Source of the DNA: Lawsonella clevelandensis
GTDB lineage: Bacteria; Actinomycetota; Actinomycetes; Mycobacteriales; Mycobacteriaceae
Reading direction: 5' to 3'
Length of the DNA: 29,073 bases
Assembly (NCBI RefSeq): GCF_003241315.1
Contig: NZ_QFOZ01000014.1
Span: 1-29,073 of the forward strand
The translations under genes and the position numbers were made by a program. Under the pieces are notes generated by a model. It did not search any database. It saw only the letters and a list, made by a program, of their open reading frames with translations, and was not told the DNA's origin. Positions 7,812 to 15,655 of this stretch are shown here, piece after piece. The stretch's first letter is position 1; each line of letters starts with the position of its first letter.

Positions 7812-8640
7812 CATGGCCTCTCCTACCACGAGTCCACCAGGTATTACTACCTTCAATAGACGATGAAACATGACCATAATCCACCACATACGGCGACGTT
7901 ATTGTTACTCCCAAAATAAAATTATTGTCATGAATGTCTGAACTGGCATAAGAGTTAATAACTACGACGAAAGGAGCACCCTTTTTAGCAAAAAGATTAA
8001 TACAATAGCTCCAAACGCCATCAATCTGTTCATTGCCCCATACTCCTGAAAAAACCTTAGGAATACGATAATTCAACCTCTCGGAGTCTTTAAGAGAAAA
8101 CGGTGACTCAACTTCAAACCGATACCCATATGGCCAATACTTTCTACCAGTCCGGATCTCCTTCCATAACAATGGATTAACAAGAGCATCCCGAGCTTCT
8201 GGAGAATCCCGAACTACATAAAGAGCGGTGTTTATACTGCCGGGAGAAATCAATGGCTGAACATAACCATTGGGATCATAAGGATGGTTTTCTATACCAG
8301 CTCTTTGATAAAAAGCAACAGGTCGTGCTCGATACGGTACTTTAAGGCCTAAAAGTCGGAGTATTTCCTTCCCCATTTCCTCTTCAAAGGTGTACACCGG
8401 ATACCCACCCCAATCCGACGGTATCAATGGGTTCTTATCAAAAAGATATCCACCCTTAATCCACTCAGCCTCATCACTAACGCTGTTCGGATGGTATTGA
8501 TCTAGCCAGGTATCCTTATGCACATTAGACACCCGAGGCCCCACCTGCTCAGCACCACCAATAGACGCACCACCCACTACAACAGACACCACACACGCAG
8601 TAACCGCAATAACACGCCCCAACTTTTTATTTATCCACAT
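7780..8640 (-). CDS. Secreted protein B2, close paralogue of B1
   Basis: About 286 residues from the ATG at 8640 (a TTG at 8646 is an alternative). It has the same signal peptide type as B1 (KKLGRVIAVTACVVSVVVGG), then the shared blocks WIKGGYLFDKNPLIPSDWGG, EEEMGKEILRLLG, NPLLWKEIRTGRKYWPYGY and TSPYVVDYGHVSSS. It lacks a segment of about 12 residues found in B1 after NSAFITKY, and its C-terminus is longer and different. It is the first of the four family genes in transcription order, starting about 70 bases after the stop of the propeller-like gene. No enzymatic motif is visible; the abundant Trp/Tyr/Pro suggests a compact extracellular beta-type fold, which is only a guess. Confidence 0.8.
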   Translation of the reverse strand: MWINKKLGRVIAVTACVVSVVVGGASIGGAEQVGPRVSNVHKDTWLDQYHPNSVSDEAEWIKGGYLFDKNPLIPSDWGGYPVYTFEEEMGKEILRLLGLKVPYRARPVAFYQRAGIENHPYDPNGYVQPLISPGSINTALYVVRDSPEARDALVNPLLWKEIRTGRKYWPYGYRFEVESPFSLKDSERLNYRIPKVFSGVWGNEQIDGVWSYCINLFAKKGAPFVVVINSYASSDIHDNNFILGVTITSPYVVDYGHVSSSIEGSNTWWTRGRRGHDEKWTEGYVS

Positions 8641-8711
8641 GCACAAAACACCTACCTAAGTTTCAAATAATTCTGTTTACTTCACCTATTTGCGTGTTTA
8701 GACACCATTCT

Positions 8712-10966
8712 CTACTTCCAAATATGGTCAACTATTATCTGTAAATTCCGGAAGATACCCTTAGTGGGTCTATCCCAAACTTTCCAGTGTGACCATGGAT
8801 GTTTTAAAAACTTCGTAACATAGACTTCCACGCCGTACTTCTTTGGATTTTGCGAATCCTGTCGCTTCTGTGGTACTTGTGGTCCTTCTTTCTTTACTGG
8901 TGGTATCCACCGCGAAACATAAAAATCTGCTGATATAAAAGGACCTTTACTTTCAAAATTCCCTGTAGCTCCTCCATATACACATTGCAGATGCGTGGGA
9001 TCCTTCATATTTGGATCCTCCGGGGCACCGTTATCTATGAGGAAATGAGGCGGTGCAAGAGTTAGCATTTCTGCAGATGGTGCTCGGTGAACCTGTATCC
9101 CTCCACCATCGCGAGTAGTCTCCTCTGTTACTATGATCGACCCATCTGGACTGCATCGAATTGAGCACTCTCTATCTCCGCCTCCGGGAAGAACACCTAT
9201 TTCTGTGAGATCGTTATACCACTCTCCGGGATTATCAGGATCTTTAATCTCCTTACTAACCTCCACTACGCGAGTCCGTCCACCGGGATAACCACTTTCG
9301 CCGGGACGAGCTTTTCTATCACCTATAACAATCATTCTTTGTGAGTCATGATCATATGTAGCGCATGCCTGCTCAAGTGGTATTGTGCCAAGTCTCTTGG
9401 GGTGCTCAGGATCTGTGGCGTCATATACTGTTGTTTTTCCTTGTGAAACATATTGCAGAGATGACGAGCCTTTTTTCCCTCCTTTTACCCATGCATTATC
9501 GGTGCCACTAATAACGCTCGCATATACGTACTGGTGTTTTCCGCATTCGCCGGTACCGGTTGGTATTGGCCGATGTCCTTTAGGAACAGGCAGATTGGAG
9601 CGAGTTCGTCCTTCAGGTTTATCTCTGTATCTTTCCGGATACGGAGGCTTATCCCATCGGTCACCCGTCACCCCGCCCTTGTGAGGCAGTGGGTATACCA
9701 AATCCACATTTTTAATTTTCGACTCTGATGTCGGTAAAGCGACTACTGCTCCACCTCGGATATACTCATTCTTCTTGGGCAAAGGAAAATATATTTTGTC
9801 TATAGCTCTAGAAAGCTTTTTCAGCATAGAAAGATCCATGCTTGTAACACACTTTTCAAAGCTTGTTTTTATAGAATCTTTCAGAGGATGTTTTTCCTCA
9901 CTATGGAATGTCATTTCCGCTGCTGAACTACCATATCGGCGTTTCCGGTAGCCGGCGATAAGCCCCACAAGTGACGTGATAATTGCTAACGCATTATCAA
10001 GTGGTTTCGGAGAGGAAGAAGTACTTCTCGAATTCTTTTGCGGGCTTATAGTGGAATCTTGTTCTGTATCGCGGCTGTTGTTATAGCCATCGGCCTTCTG
10101 AGTGTCTGGCAGTACTCCATTCTTTTCACCATCGTGGTGTTTATTCTTATTGGGCCGTATTGTGTCCCACAGCTTTTGGAAAATATTTCTACCGGCATGG
10201 TCCTGGTGCTTTACGGACGATCCACCATTGCTATGCTCGCCAGATTTATGCCCATCAGGGTTATCGAGATAGGAACCACCTGGAGTTAGTGATTTTCCTA
10301 AATCCTCATTGCGCTCCTTTGAAACACCCTGAAGCCCTTTCCCTTTTCCAGAATGGGAAGAAGTATCCCCCAAAGCAAACGGTTTACTCTGGTCTGAATG
10401 CGCAGCACCACTACCGCTACGGTTAGGCTGCCAGGGGTTAGCAGGATTGTAGTTTTGGCTACCCAGATTACTGTAGGGTGGCTTACCAGCCTTGTATCCT
10501 CCACTCCCATGTGTAGCTGCACCATTATTGGAAGAAGTAATACCGCCTGGTTCCTTACTAGGTGATACTGCACCAGTGCCACTTCCCCTGCCATTAGCAG
10601 GTGCGCCACCAGGAATAGGGGCACCGCCGGGGACAGGGGCGCCACCGTGTGCGGGGGCAACTGCTCCCGCACCAGGGGCCGGAACGCCACTGGGCGGAGC
10701 AACAGTGTTGGAGGGAACAGGGACACACCGATAGGGGACAGGCGGCGGTGGGGCTTCTACTCCCCTAGCTGCCTCACTTTTATGAGACTGTGCCCACTGT
10801 CGTTTCCACGCTGCGTTATATTCATCAGTTTGTCTTTTGCAGCGTTCCTCTGGGGTCTCTGCTTTAGCTGCTGGTGCAGATATGGATGGTTCAATCGCTC
10901 AATGCTGGTCCCTGCTACCACAGCTGAAACTGCAAGGACTGCCCATAACTTTTTAGTTGCTTCCAT
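8712..10966 (-). pseudogene. Large Gly/Pro-rich secreted protein with propeller-like C-terminal half, frameshifted
   Basis: Minus-strand gene apparently broken once near its start. The ATG at 10966 opens a signal peptide (ATKKLWAVLAVSAVVAG), but that frame goes out of register at about 10900. The downstream frame is open from 10898 to the stop at 8712 with no ATG, GTG or TTG before 10373. Removing one copy of an imperfect 8-base duplication (ATTGAGCG before ATTGAACC) joins the two frames. The joined product (about 748 residues) would have a Cys-containing charged segment, a long Gly/Pro/Ser linker, a hydrophobic stretch (ALAIITSLVGLIAG), and a C-terminal ~280 residues with propeller-like traits such as VYDATDPEHPKRLGTI (resembles LVIVD-type repeats) and CSPDGSIIVTEE. 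If the frameshift is real, a TTG start at 10373 could still give a 553-residue unsecreted product. Function unknown. Confidence 0.65.
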
Positions 10967-10972
10967 CCGTGT

Positions 10973-11188
10973 CTACTTTCGTTTCTGGATAAGTAGACGG
11001 ACAGTAGAAACGCCTTTATTAAGAAGAGAGCCAATAATCATCATGACGATAAACAGTGCAAAGTACACCCAAAATGATGAATATGTAGCAGCCCACATCC
11101 CAAATTTTGTCATATTTAGGCATACACATATCAGTCCGGCTAATCCGATTAAACCGCAGATAAACCCTTGTATAAGATCTTTCTTCAT
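10973..11188 (-). CDS. Small two-helix membrane protein
   Basis: 71-residue protein from the ATG at 11188 (KKDLIQGFICGLIGLAGL as its beginning). Two hydrophobic helices are visible, about residues 6-24 and 33-56, and the C-terminus is basic (LLIQKRK), so both ends are probably cytoplasmic. This start is preferred over the longer reading to 11242 because its ATG overlaps the stop of the porin-like frame as ATGA (11185-11188). If the porin-like gene is read in its corrected frame, its stop at 11202 leaves 13 bases. The next gene starts six bases after this stop. It therefore lies in a tight operon of envelope genes; no family is recognised. Confidence 0.65.
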   Translation of the reverse strand: MKKDLIQGFICGLIGLAGLICVCLNMTKFGMWAATYSSFWVYFALFIVMMIIGSLLNKGVSTVRLLIQKRK

Positions 11189-12108
11189 CGTGCGATCTTT
11201 TCTAGATTCGGAAAGGGGCACCGTAGGCCACAACGATTGCAATTCCCTGCTCTGTTTCCACAGCTACACGCACAACACTCCGTACTTTCACCAGGGAGGG
11301 TTCCGCACCCTGTCACATTAATGTTGATGCCGGTTAGTGAAACTCCTCCGCGCATGGACCGCAGTTTTGCGGTAGCAATAATGACCGTGGTTATATACCC
11401 CGGCTTTATGTGTGCCATGTATGTTTTCTGGTGAGTATTATTCGTCGTCAGATCAGCATGATTACCCGTGTTAGCATGCACAGAACTTGTATTTGATGCC
11501 CCAGCAGTGGCAGAGCCACCAATAGTGGCCGATGCGCCACCAGTCCCCGATATTCCACCGTTCGCAGATATACCTCCTGCTGTAGGAACCCCTATTGAAA
11601 AACTTGGCGTAATACTGCCGGAAGGCGTAACGGAACCGGAAGGGGTAACAGAGCCCGAGGGGGTAACAGAACCATGGATTGTTGTCTGGTTAGACGCACC
11701 CTTGTCAGATGACACTCCCACAGACGGGGTTATAGACACAGAATCTGTACGCCCTATGGAGGCGCCATCAGATACGTCAACCCCGCAGCCAACCATGTAG
11801 CCGGCTTCTACAGTTGCCGCAAGAACATGTGACGACCCGTGGCCGGTTATCTCCCCAATCCCCATCATGCTGATGAAGCCCTCGTGGCTGTCTACATCCC
11901 CAGCCAAATTAGGGACAACTCGGAACTGTTCACCTTTCTTTATCGCACTAACTCTCCAGCCATCAATGGTGTAACCAATTCGCGTCACATCCTGACGTAA
12001 ACCACCAAGTCCCACTGCCTGTGCATAGTTGGGAACTGATATAAACCCTAAAAGACTTAAGGCAACAACTAGAGAAGATTTCAAGCGGCGAAAAGTAAGG
12101 CGTGCCAT
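11185..12108 (-). CDS. MspA-family porin-like secreted protein, 3' end frameshifted
   Basis: A Sec signal peptide (SSLVVALSLLGFISVPNYAQA) precedes a domain resembling the MspA family of mycomembrane porins: TIDGWRVSAIKKGEQFRVVP, then VEAGYMVGCGVDVS, TPSFSIGVPTAGG, HIKPGYITTV and LTGININVTGCG, in the order of the family's strands. In the middle is a Ser/Thr/Gly-rich insertion with SGSVTP repeats. As read, the C-terminus is Cys-rich and atypical. From about 11304, the other frame reads EPSLVKVRSVVRVAVETEQ and then GIAIVVAYGAPFRI, with a stop at 11202. That is the alternating strand pattern expected after the conserved Cys, so a one-base deletion or two-base insertion would restore a normal end. 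Family members form water-filled channels in the mycolate layer; whether this one does is inference. Confidence 0.7.
   Translation of the reverse strand: MARLTFRRLKSSLVVALSLLGFISVPNYAQAVGLGGLRQDVTRIGYTIDGWRVSAIKKGEQFRVVPNLAGDVDSHEGFISMMGIGEITGHGSSHVLAATVEAGYMVGCGVDVSDGASIGRTDSVSITPSVGVSSDKGASNQTTIHGSVTPSGSVTPSGSVTPSGSITPSFSIGVPTAGGISANGGISGTGGASATIGGSATAGASNTSSVHANTGNHADLTTNNTHQKTYMAHIKPGYITTVIIATAKLRSMRGGVSLTGININVTGCGTLPGESTECCACSCGNRAGNCNRCGLRCPFPNLEKIAR
11603..11674 (-). repeat. 18-base tandem repeat in the porin-like gene
   Basis: Three good 18-base units (11621-11638, 11639-11656, 11657-11674) plus a degraded fourth (11603-11620) encode repeated Ser-Gly-Ser-Val-Thr-Pro. Unit length is a multiple of three, so copy number can vary without breaking the frame. 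Confidence 0.75.
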
Positions 12109-12269
12109 AAAATTTCCGTTCTCTGAACTACTTAATCAATGCCAGAGACATTACGCCTAAATGGCGTATTTATGAGCACCCTTATCGAAAAATAAAAGAG
12201 TCATTTACTGAATAAATAACATTAATTATTGATTTCACTGAGGTAAACAGTAGTAAAAAATAGCCTATT
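12109..12269. promoter_or_regulatory. Intergenic leader of the porin-like gene, with inverted repeat
   Basis: A+T-rich 160 bases before the porin-like gene. It holds an inverted repeat, TACGCC (12152-12157) and GGCGTA (12163-12168) with a five-base loop, about 45 bases before the start codon, suitable for an operator or RNA hairpin. An A/T-only palindrome (12257-12271) overlaps the stop codon of the upstream gene and is followed by U residues on the minus strand, so it may be a weak terminator. The promoter of the envelope operon is most likely here, but I cannot place a convincing -10/-35 pair. Confidence 0.35.
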
Positions 12270-13220
12270 TTAAAGAACGTTATTTTCGCCACACACCACA
12301 ATGTATTCGCCGCGTTCCGCATGCCAACACACAAGCCCAATAACAGACTCACGAATAGTCCGTATCTGTTCTTCCTCACTGGCGCGGGAGTCCAGGTTCA
12401 TCGCACCAGAGACAAGCGCGCAGGCCAGTGGGCGGGTGGGATTGTAGGTGGAGAGCATACGATCCATGTCTTGGGGGTGCTTCACCGCGGCACAGTACAG
12501 GTGTGTACCGCCGTTAACGAAGTAGGGCAGCCCAGACCCGTGCGATAGGTGGTCGCTCATCATTACTGTGTGGGCGGGGAAATGGCTGGTGATGTAGTCG
12601 AAAAGTTCCTGGCGGGTGGGAATGAGGAATGCGGTGGACAATACCGAGTATGATATTTCGTCTGCGTTAAGCCAGCTACAGCCATTATCAAAAGACGTGT
12701 GGAGTTCCGTCTCTACGACAGTGCGGGGAATGCGGATAATGCAGCTATGGGGGATAACAGTACCGCCCATTGTGGCTGCTTCGGCGTGTGTTTCTGCTTC
12801 TGTACGCTCACTCTTTCCTGTGGCAGTTGTCACATTTTCATTGTTGGGGGGAGCAGCACTCACCACCACACCACCATCTGCGGGGATAGTACCGTCACCC
12901 TGCGGCGGTGCTTCTTGGTGACCTTCGGCCAGTGCCCGCGCCGACCGGCGTTGTGACAAGACAACATACACTCCCAGCAAAAGCCCTGCAGCAATAAGGA
13001 AAATACCGTACAGAACATTACGAATTGTGGTTTCGTCGGCAGAATTACCCCCAAACGGCAACAAGTTCGGCAGGGCCAGCATCACCACTCCGCCGGCTAT
13101 AAGCACCACTCCCACAATGGACACAAGGGTGCTGCGAACGATCGCTGCGGCAGTATTGCCTGGATGGTCATGATGTGCAGACACGAGAAAAACTCTACCG
13201 TTCGCTAATCTATAAGACAT
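12270..13220 (-). CDS. Two-helix membrane protein of unknown function
   Basis: 316 residues from the ATG at 13220. A GTG at 13184 is an attractive alternative, because the ATG overlaps the start codon of the divergent LCP gene. Two transmembrane helices near the N-terminus (IVRSTLVSIVGVVLIAGGVV and NVLYGIFLIAAGLLLGVYVV) are followed by a polar Ala/Pro/Glu linker of about 60 residues. The C-terminal ~150-residue soluble domain starts around CSWLNADEISYSVLSTAFL and contains LYCAAVKHPQDMDRML. The domain recalls no family I can name. It is on the same strand as the envelope genes that follow but is separated by 160 bases. Divergence from an LCP ligase hints at a cell-wall role, by context only. 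Confidence 0.7.
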   Translation of the reverse strand: MSYRLANGRVFLVSAHHDHPGNTAAAIVRSTLVSIVGVVLIAGGVVMLALPNLLPFGGNSADETTIRNVLYGIFLIAAGLLLGVYVVLSQRRSARALAEGHQEAPPQGDGTIPADGGVVVSAAPPNNENVTTATGKSERTEAETHAEAATMGGTVIPHSCIIRIPRTVVETELHTSFDNGCSWLNADEISYSVLSTAFLIPTRQELFDYITSHFPAHTVMMSDHLSHGSGLPYFVNGGTHLYCAAVKHPQDMDRMLSTYNPTRPLACALVSGAMNLDSRASEEEQIRTIRESVIGLVCWHAERGEYIVVCGENNVL

Positions 13221-14583
13221 GGATGCCACTCCCAAGGCTCGGTCTTCCCGCCGAAATCGCAAAGGCAAGAAGAAGACCCCGGAGAAAGAGAATACATATG
13301 CTGCCCCACAGCAACCCGAATACTGGGATGCTACCCTAGGGCAGTGGGTGCAGCGCGCACCTGCCCGCAGCACTACCCAGCCGAAACGGCCCGCGCAGCG
13401 TCGTGCCCGGCGCATCAACCCTGCCCAAATAACTGATGCGCAACCTTACGATGGCCCCCGCCCTGACGCCGACTGGGAACCCCCCTCTTCCGGCGATGGT
13501 GCTTTAAGCTCCCTCTACCAGCCTGACGGATCCTACGCGAGTACGGGTCGTGGCTTCGCGCCCCCCATGTCAGTGCCCCCCTACATGCCTGATAGTGACG
13601 CTAAACCCAAGCGTAAACGTCGCACTCCCCGCGAGGTTCTCCGCAACACGGGGAAAACCGTGAAGTGGATTATTATCGTCCTCCTCATTATTGCCCTTGT
13701 GGAGGCTATTGCGGTGGCGATTGTTTTCAGCAGTAACGTTTCCCATGTTGACGCGCTCTCCGAGCACATGATTGGGCGTACTAGCGGCACAAACTGGCTC
13801 CTGGTGGGGTCTGATTCCCGCTCCGGCATGAGTGATGACCGGCAAAAGGAACTACAAACTGGTGGCGAGTTAGGGTCGCAGCGCACTGACACCATCATGA
13901 TTATGCACATTCCCTACGGGCGTGGGCAGCGGGTGCTCATTTCTGTGCCGCGTGACTCCTACGTCAATATTCCCGGCTACGGCATGGGAAAGATTAACTC
14001 TTCCTTCGCACTAGGCGGCCCGCAGCTTTTGGTGAAAACTATTGAGCAGGCGGCGGGTGTGCACATTAACCACTACATGGAGATTGGCCTGGGTGGTTTC
14101 GCAAATATGGCGGACGCTATTAATGGTGTAGAGATCTGCCCGACGGATCCCATCAGCGACCCGTATGCGGACCTCTATATTAAAGCCGGCTGCCAGATTG
14201 CTGACGGTAAGACGGCTCTTGGCTATGTTCGTTCCCGCCAAACCCCCCGCGGGGACCTGGACCGTGTTATTCACCAGCGGGAATTCCTCAACAATTTTGT
14301 GAAGAAGGCAACCAGCGCCGGTACTATCCTTAACCCCTTCCGGCTGTTCCCGTTGGCGAAAGCGTCGGGTGCGTCCCTCACAATTGATAAGGGCACGCAC
14401 GTTTATAACCTGGCGTGGCTCCTTATGACACTCAGCCACAAGCACATTATGACCACCGTGCCCATTGGGGACATGGTGACGAATGAAGCCGGCGCCGTAG
14501 TGCTATGGAACGACGACACCGCCCAATTCTGGGGCCACATCGCCCAAGGCACGGAGATACCGGAATACATGCTAAGTAATTAG
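13219..14583 (+). CDS. LytR-CpsA-Psr (LCP) family cell-wall glycopolymer ligase
   Basis: LCP proteins transfer polymers from a lipid pyrophosphate carrier onto peptidoglycan; in mycolic-acid bacteria this attaches arabinogalactan. This 454-residue protein has a basic, disordered cytoplasmic tail (1-148), one transmembrane helix (about 150-171) and an extracytoplasmic LCP domain. Active-site features are LLVGSDSR (Asp199, Arg201), QRTDTIMI (Arg222, Asp224), SVPRDSYV (Arg245, Asp246) and GYVRSRQTPRGDLDR. No ribosome site precedes the ATG at 13219; TAATCT at 13206-13211 lies seven bases before it, so a leaderless transcript is possible. It ends in a 4-base overlap with the convergent DUF5926 gene. 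The position matches the LCP gene Rv3840 near pheA in M. tuberculosis as I recall. Confidence 0.93.
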   Translation: MDATPKARSSRRNRKGKKKTPEKENTYAAPQQPEYWDATLGQWVQRAPARSTTQPKRPAQRRARRINPAQITDAQPYDGPRPDADWEPPSSGDGALSSLYQPDGSYASTGRGFAPPMSVPPYMPDSDAKPKRKRRTPREVLRNTGKTVKWIIIVLLIIALVEAIAVAIVFSSNVSHVDALSEHMIGRTSGTNWLLVGSDSRSGMSDDRQKELQTGGELGSQRTDTIMIMHIPYGRGQRVLISVPRDSYVNIPGYGMGKINSSFALGGPQLLVKTIEQAAGVHINHYMEIGLGGFANMADAINGVEICPTDPISDPYADLYIKAGCQIADGKTALGYVRSRQTPRGDLDRVIHQREFLNNFVKKATSAGTILNPFRLFPLAKASGASLTIDKGTHVYNLAWLLMTLSHKHIMTTVPIGDMVTNEAGAVVLWNDDTAQFWGHIAQGTEIPEYMLSN

Positions 14584-15485
14584 CGGATGGTGATTTGGCG
14601 GGAGTTGAGGAGGTTGCGGGAGTTCCGTTCGCTGGCGGTGAGGGGGTCGCTGGTGGCGAGGGCCACGTCGAGTTTGGTGCCGAGGGTGTCGAGGGCATCT
14701 TGCCAGTATTCGGCGGGCTGGGTGCGGTCAACGTCGAAGACGGGGACGAGGACACCGTAGGCGCGGAACATGCCGGCGTAGCGGGAGCCTTCCCCGAGGG
14801 TGAGGTGTCCAGCAGCATGGACGCGGACAAGGGCGGTGAAGAGGTCGTCCTCGTTTTCGGGGCGTACCCAGCGGACGTGGGCTTTTTCGCGGGTGTCTAT
14901 CCACCAGGCGGCGCCGGTGGTGGCGGTGAGGCGGCGGGAGACCATCATGGCGTCGTTGGCGGCGTTAAGGCTTTGGGCAACCTGCGGGTTGAGGTTGTCG
15001 GTGTCCGGCACCCACCAGTTGAAGTCGTCATAGACAGTGATGTCTGGGGTGAAGTCGGCGGGAATGTAGGTGGAGAGGTTGGGGGTGTCGGCGGTGGCGG
15101 TAGCGTGTTGGAGGACGTCACCGGGGGCGGCATCGAGGACCCAGTGGATGGCGGCGGCAAGGTCGCGGGCGGGATTGTTGGAGGGTTGTGGGGATTGAAT
15201 ACCGACCATGCGGAGGCCGTCGGATTCGGCGGGGAGTCGGTGTGCGGAGACGGCGCCGGGGAGAATGGTGCAGACGCGGACGGTTTCCCCGTCGACGGTG
15301 ATGTCAAAGGAGGCAGAAGCGACAAATTCCCGCATGGCGATGAGGTCGCATTCGCAGCCGGTGGTGTGGAATGGGCGGGGGTCGACGGTGAGTGCGGCGC
15401 GTTCGGCGGCGCGGGCTGCCAGTTTTGCTTGGCGGCGGCTCATGCCGGCGGGGACGTCAATATTTTTCTTGTTCTTCTTTGCCAT
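14580..15485 (-). CDS. DUF5926 family protein
   Basis: 301-residue soluble protein of the actinobacterial DUF5926 family. It begins with a Lys-rich segment and the typical MSRRQAKLAARAAERAAL, followed by a compact domain with no signal peptide or membrane helix. Recognisable blocks are FVASASFDITVDGETVRVC, DFNWWVPDT, AAWWIDTREKAHVRWVRPE and YAGMFRAYGVLVPVFDVD. Function is unknown; older annotations sometimes mention SecA-like C-terminal motifs, which I do not see as evidence here. Codons are strongly G+C-rich in third positions, which creates a long antisense open frame. The start ATG at 15485 has only a weak GTAAG upstream. It converges on the LCP gene with overlapping stops. Confidence 0.85.
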   Translation of the reverse strand: MAKKNKKNIDVPAGMSRRQAKLAARAAERAALTVDPRPFHTTGCECDLIAMREFVASASFDITVDGETVRVCTILPGAVSAHRLPAESDGLRMVGIQSPQPSNNPARDLAAAIHWVLDAAPGDVLQHATATADTPNLSTYIPADFTPDITVYDDFNWWVPDTDNLNPQVAQSLNAANDAMMVSRRLTATTGAAWWIDTREKAHVRWVRPENEDDLFTALVRVHAAGHLTLGEGSRYAGMFRAYGVLVPVFDVDRTQPAEYWQDALDTLGTKLDVALATSDPLTASERNSRNLLNSRQITIR

Positions 15486-15591
15486 GCCACTAACTTACTT
15501 GGTTCTTACTCTTATTGTCATTGTGGTGGCACGTAAGAATCATTTATCTAGTAGGCGACATTCTAGTGTTGTAACGATTCGCTGCTTCGTT

Positions 15592-15608
15592 CCCATAATA
15601 ACTATGGG
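15592..15608. promoter_or_regulatory. Inverted repeat upstream of the hydrolase
   Basis: CCCATA (15592-15597) and TATGGG (15603-15608) flank a five-base spacer, 47 bases before the hydrolase start, in the divergent region between DUF5926 and the hydrolase. It could be an operator; there is no other support. Confidence 0.25.
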
Positions 15609-15655
15609 TAGGATTTTGTATAGCGGTGAAGGCTGTGCGAGGAGGAGTAGTTTCA

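Noticed and set aside
10298..10726. 142-codon minus-strand frame overlapping the propeller-like gene
   Set aside because: It is another frame of the Gly/Pro linker; the frame used for the long gene continues across the same bases.
11185..11300. Cys-rich metal-binding tail on the porin-like protein
   Set aside because: The overlapping frame gives a far better family match, so the tail is most likely a frameshift product.
11621..11674. CRISPR-like array
   Set aside because: Units are 18 bases, directly abutting with no spacers, and encode an in-frame peptide repeat.
14595..15536. 313-codon open frame on the plus strand opposite DUF5926
   Set aside because: Its translation is Gly/Val/Glu-rich and lacks domain structure, as expected opposite a G+C-biased gene; the minus strand matches a known family.
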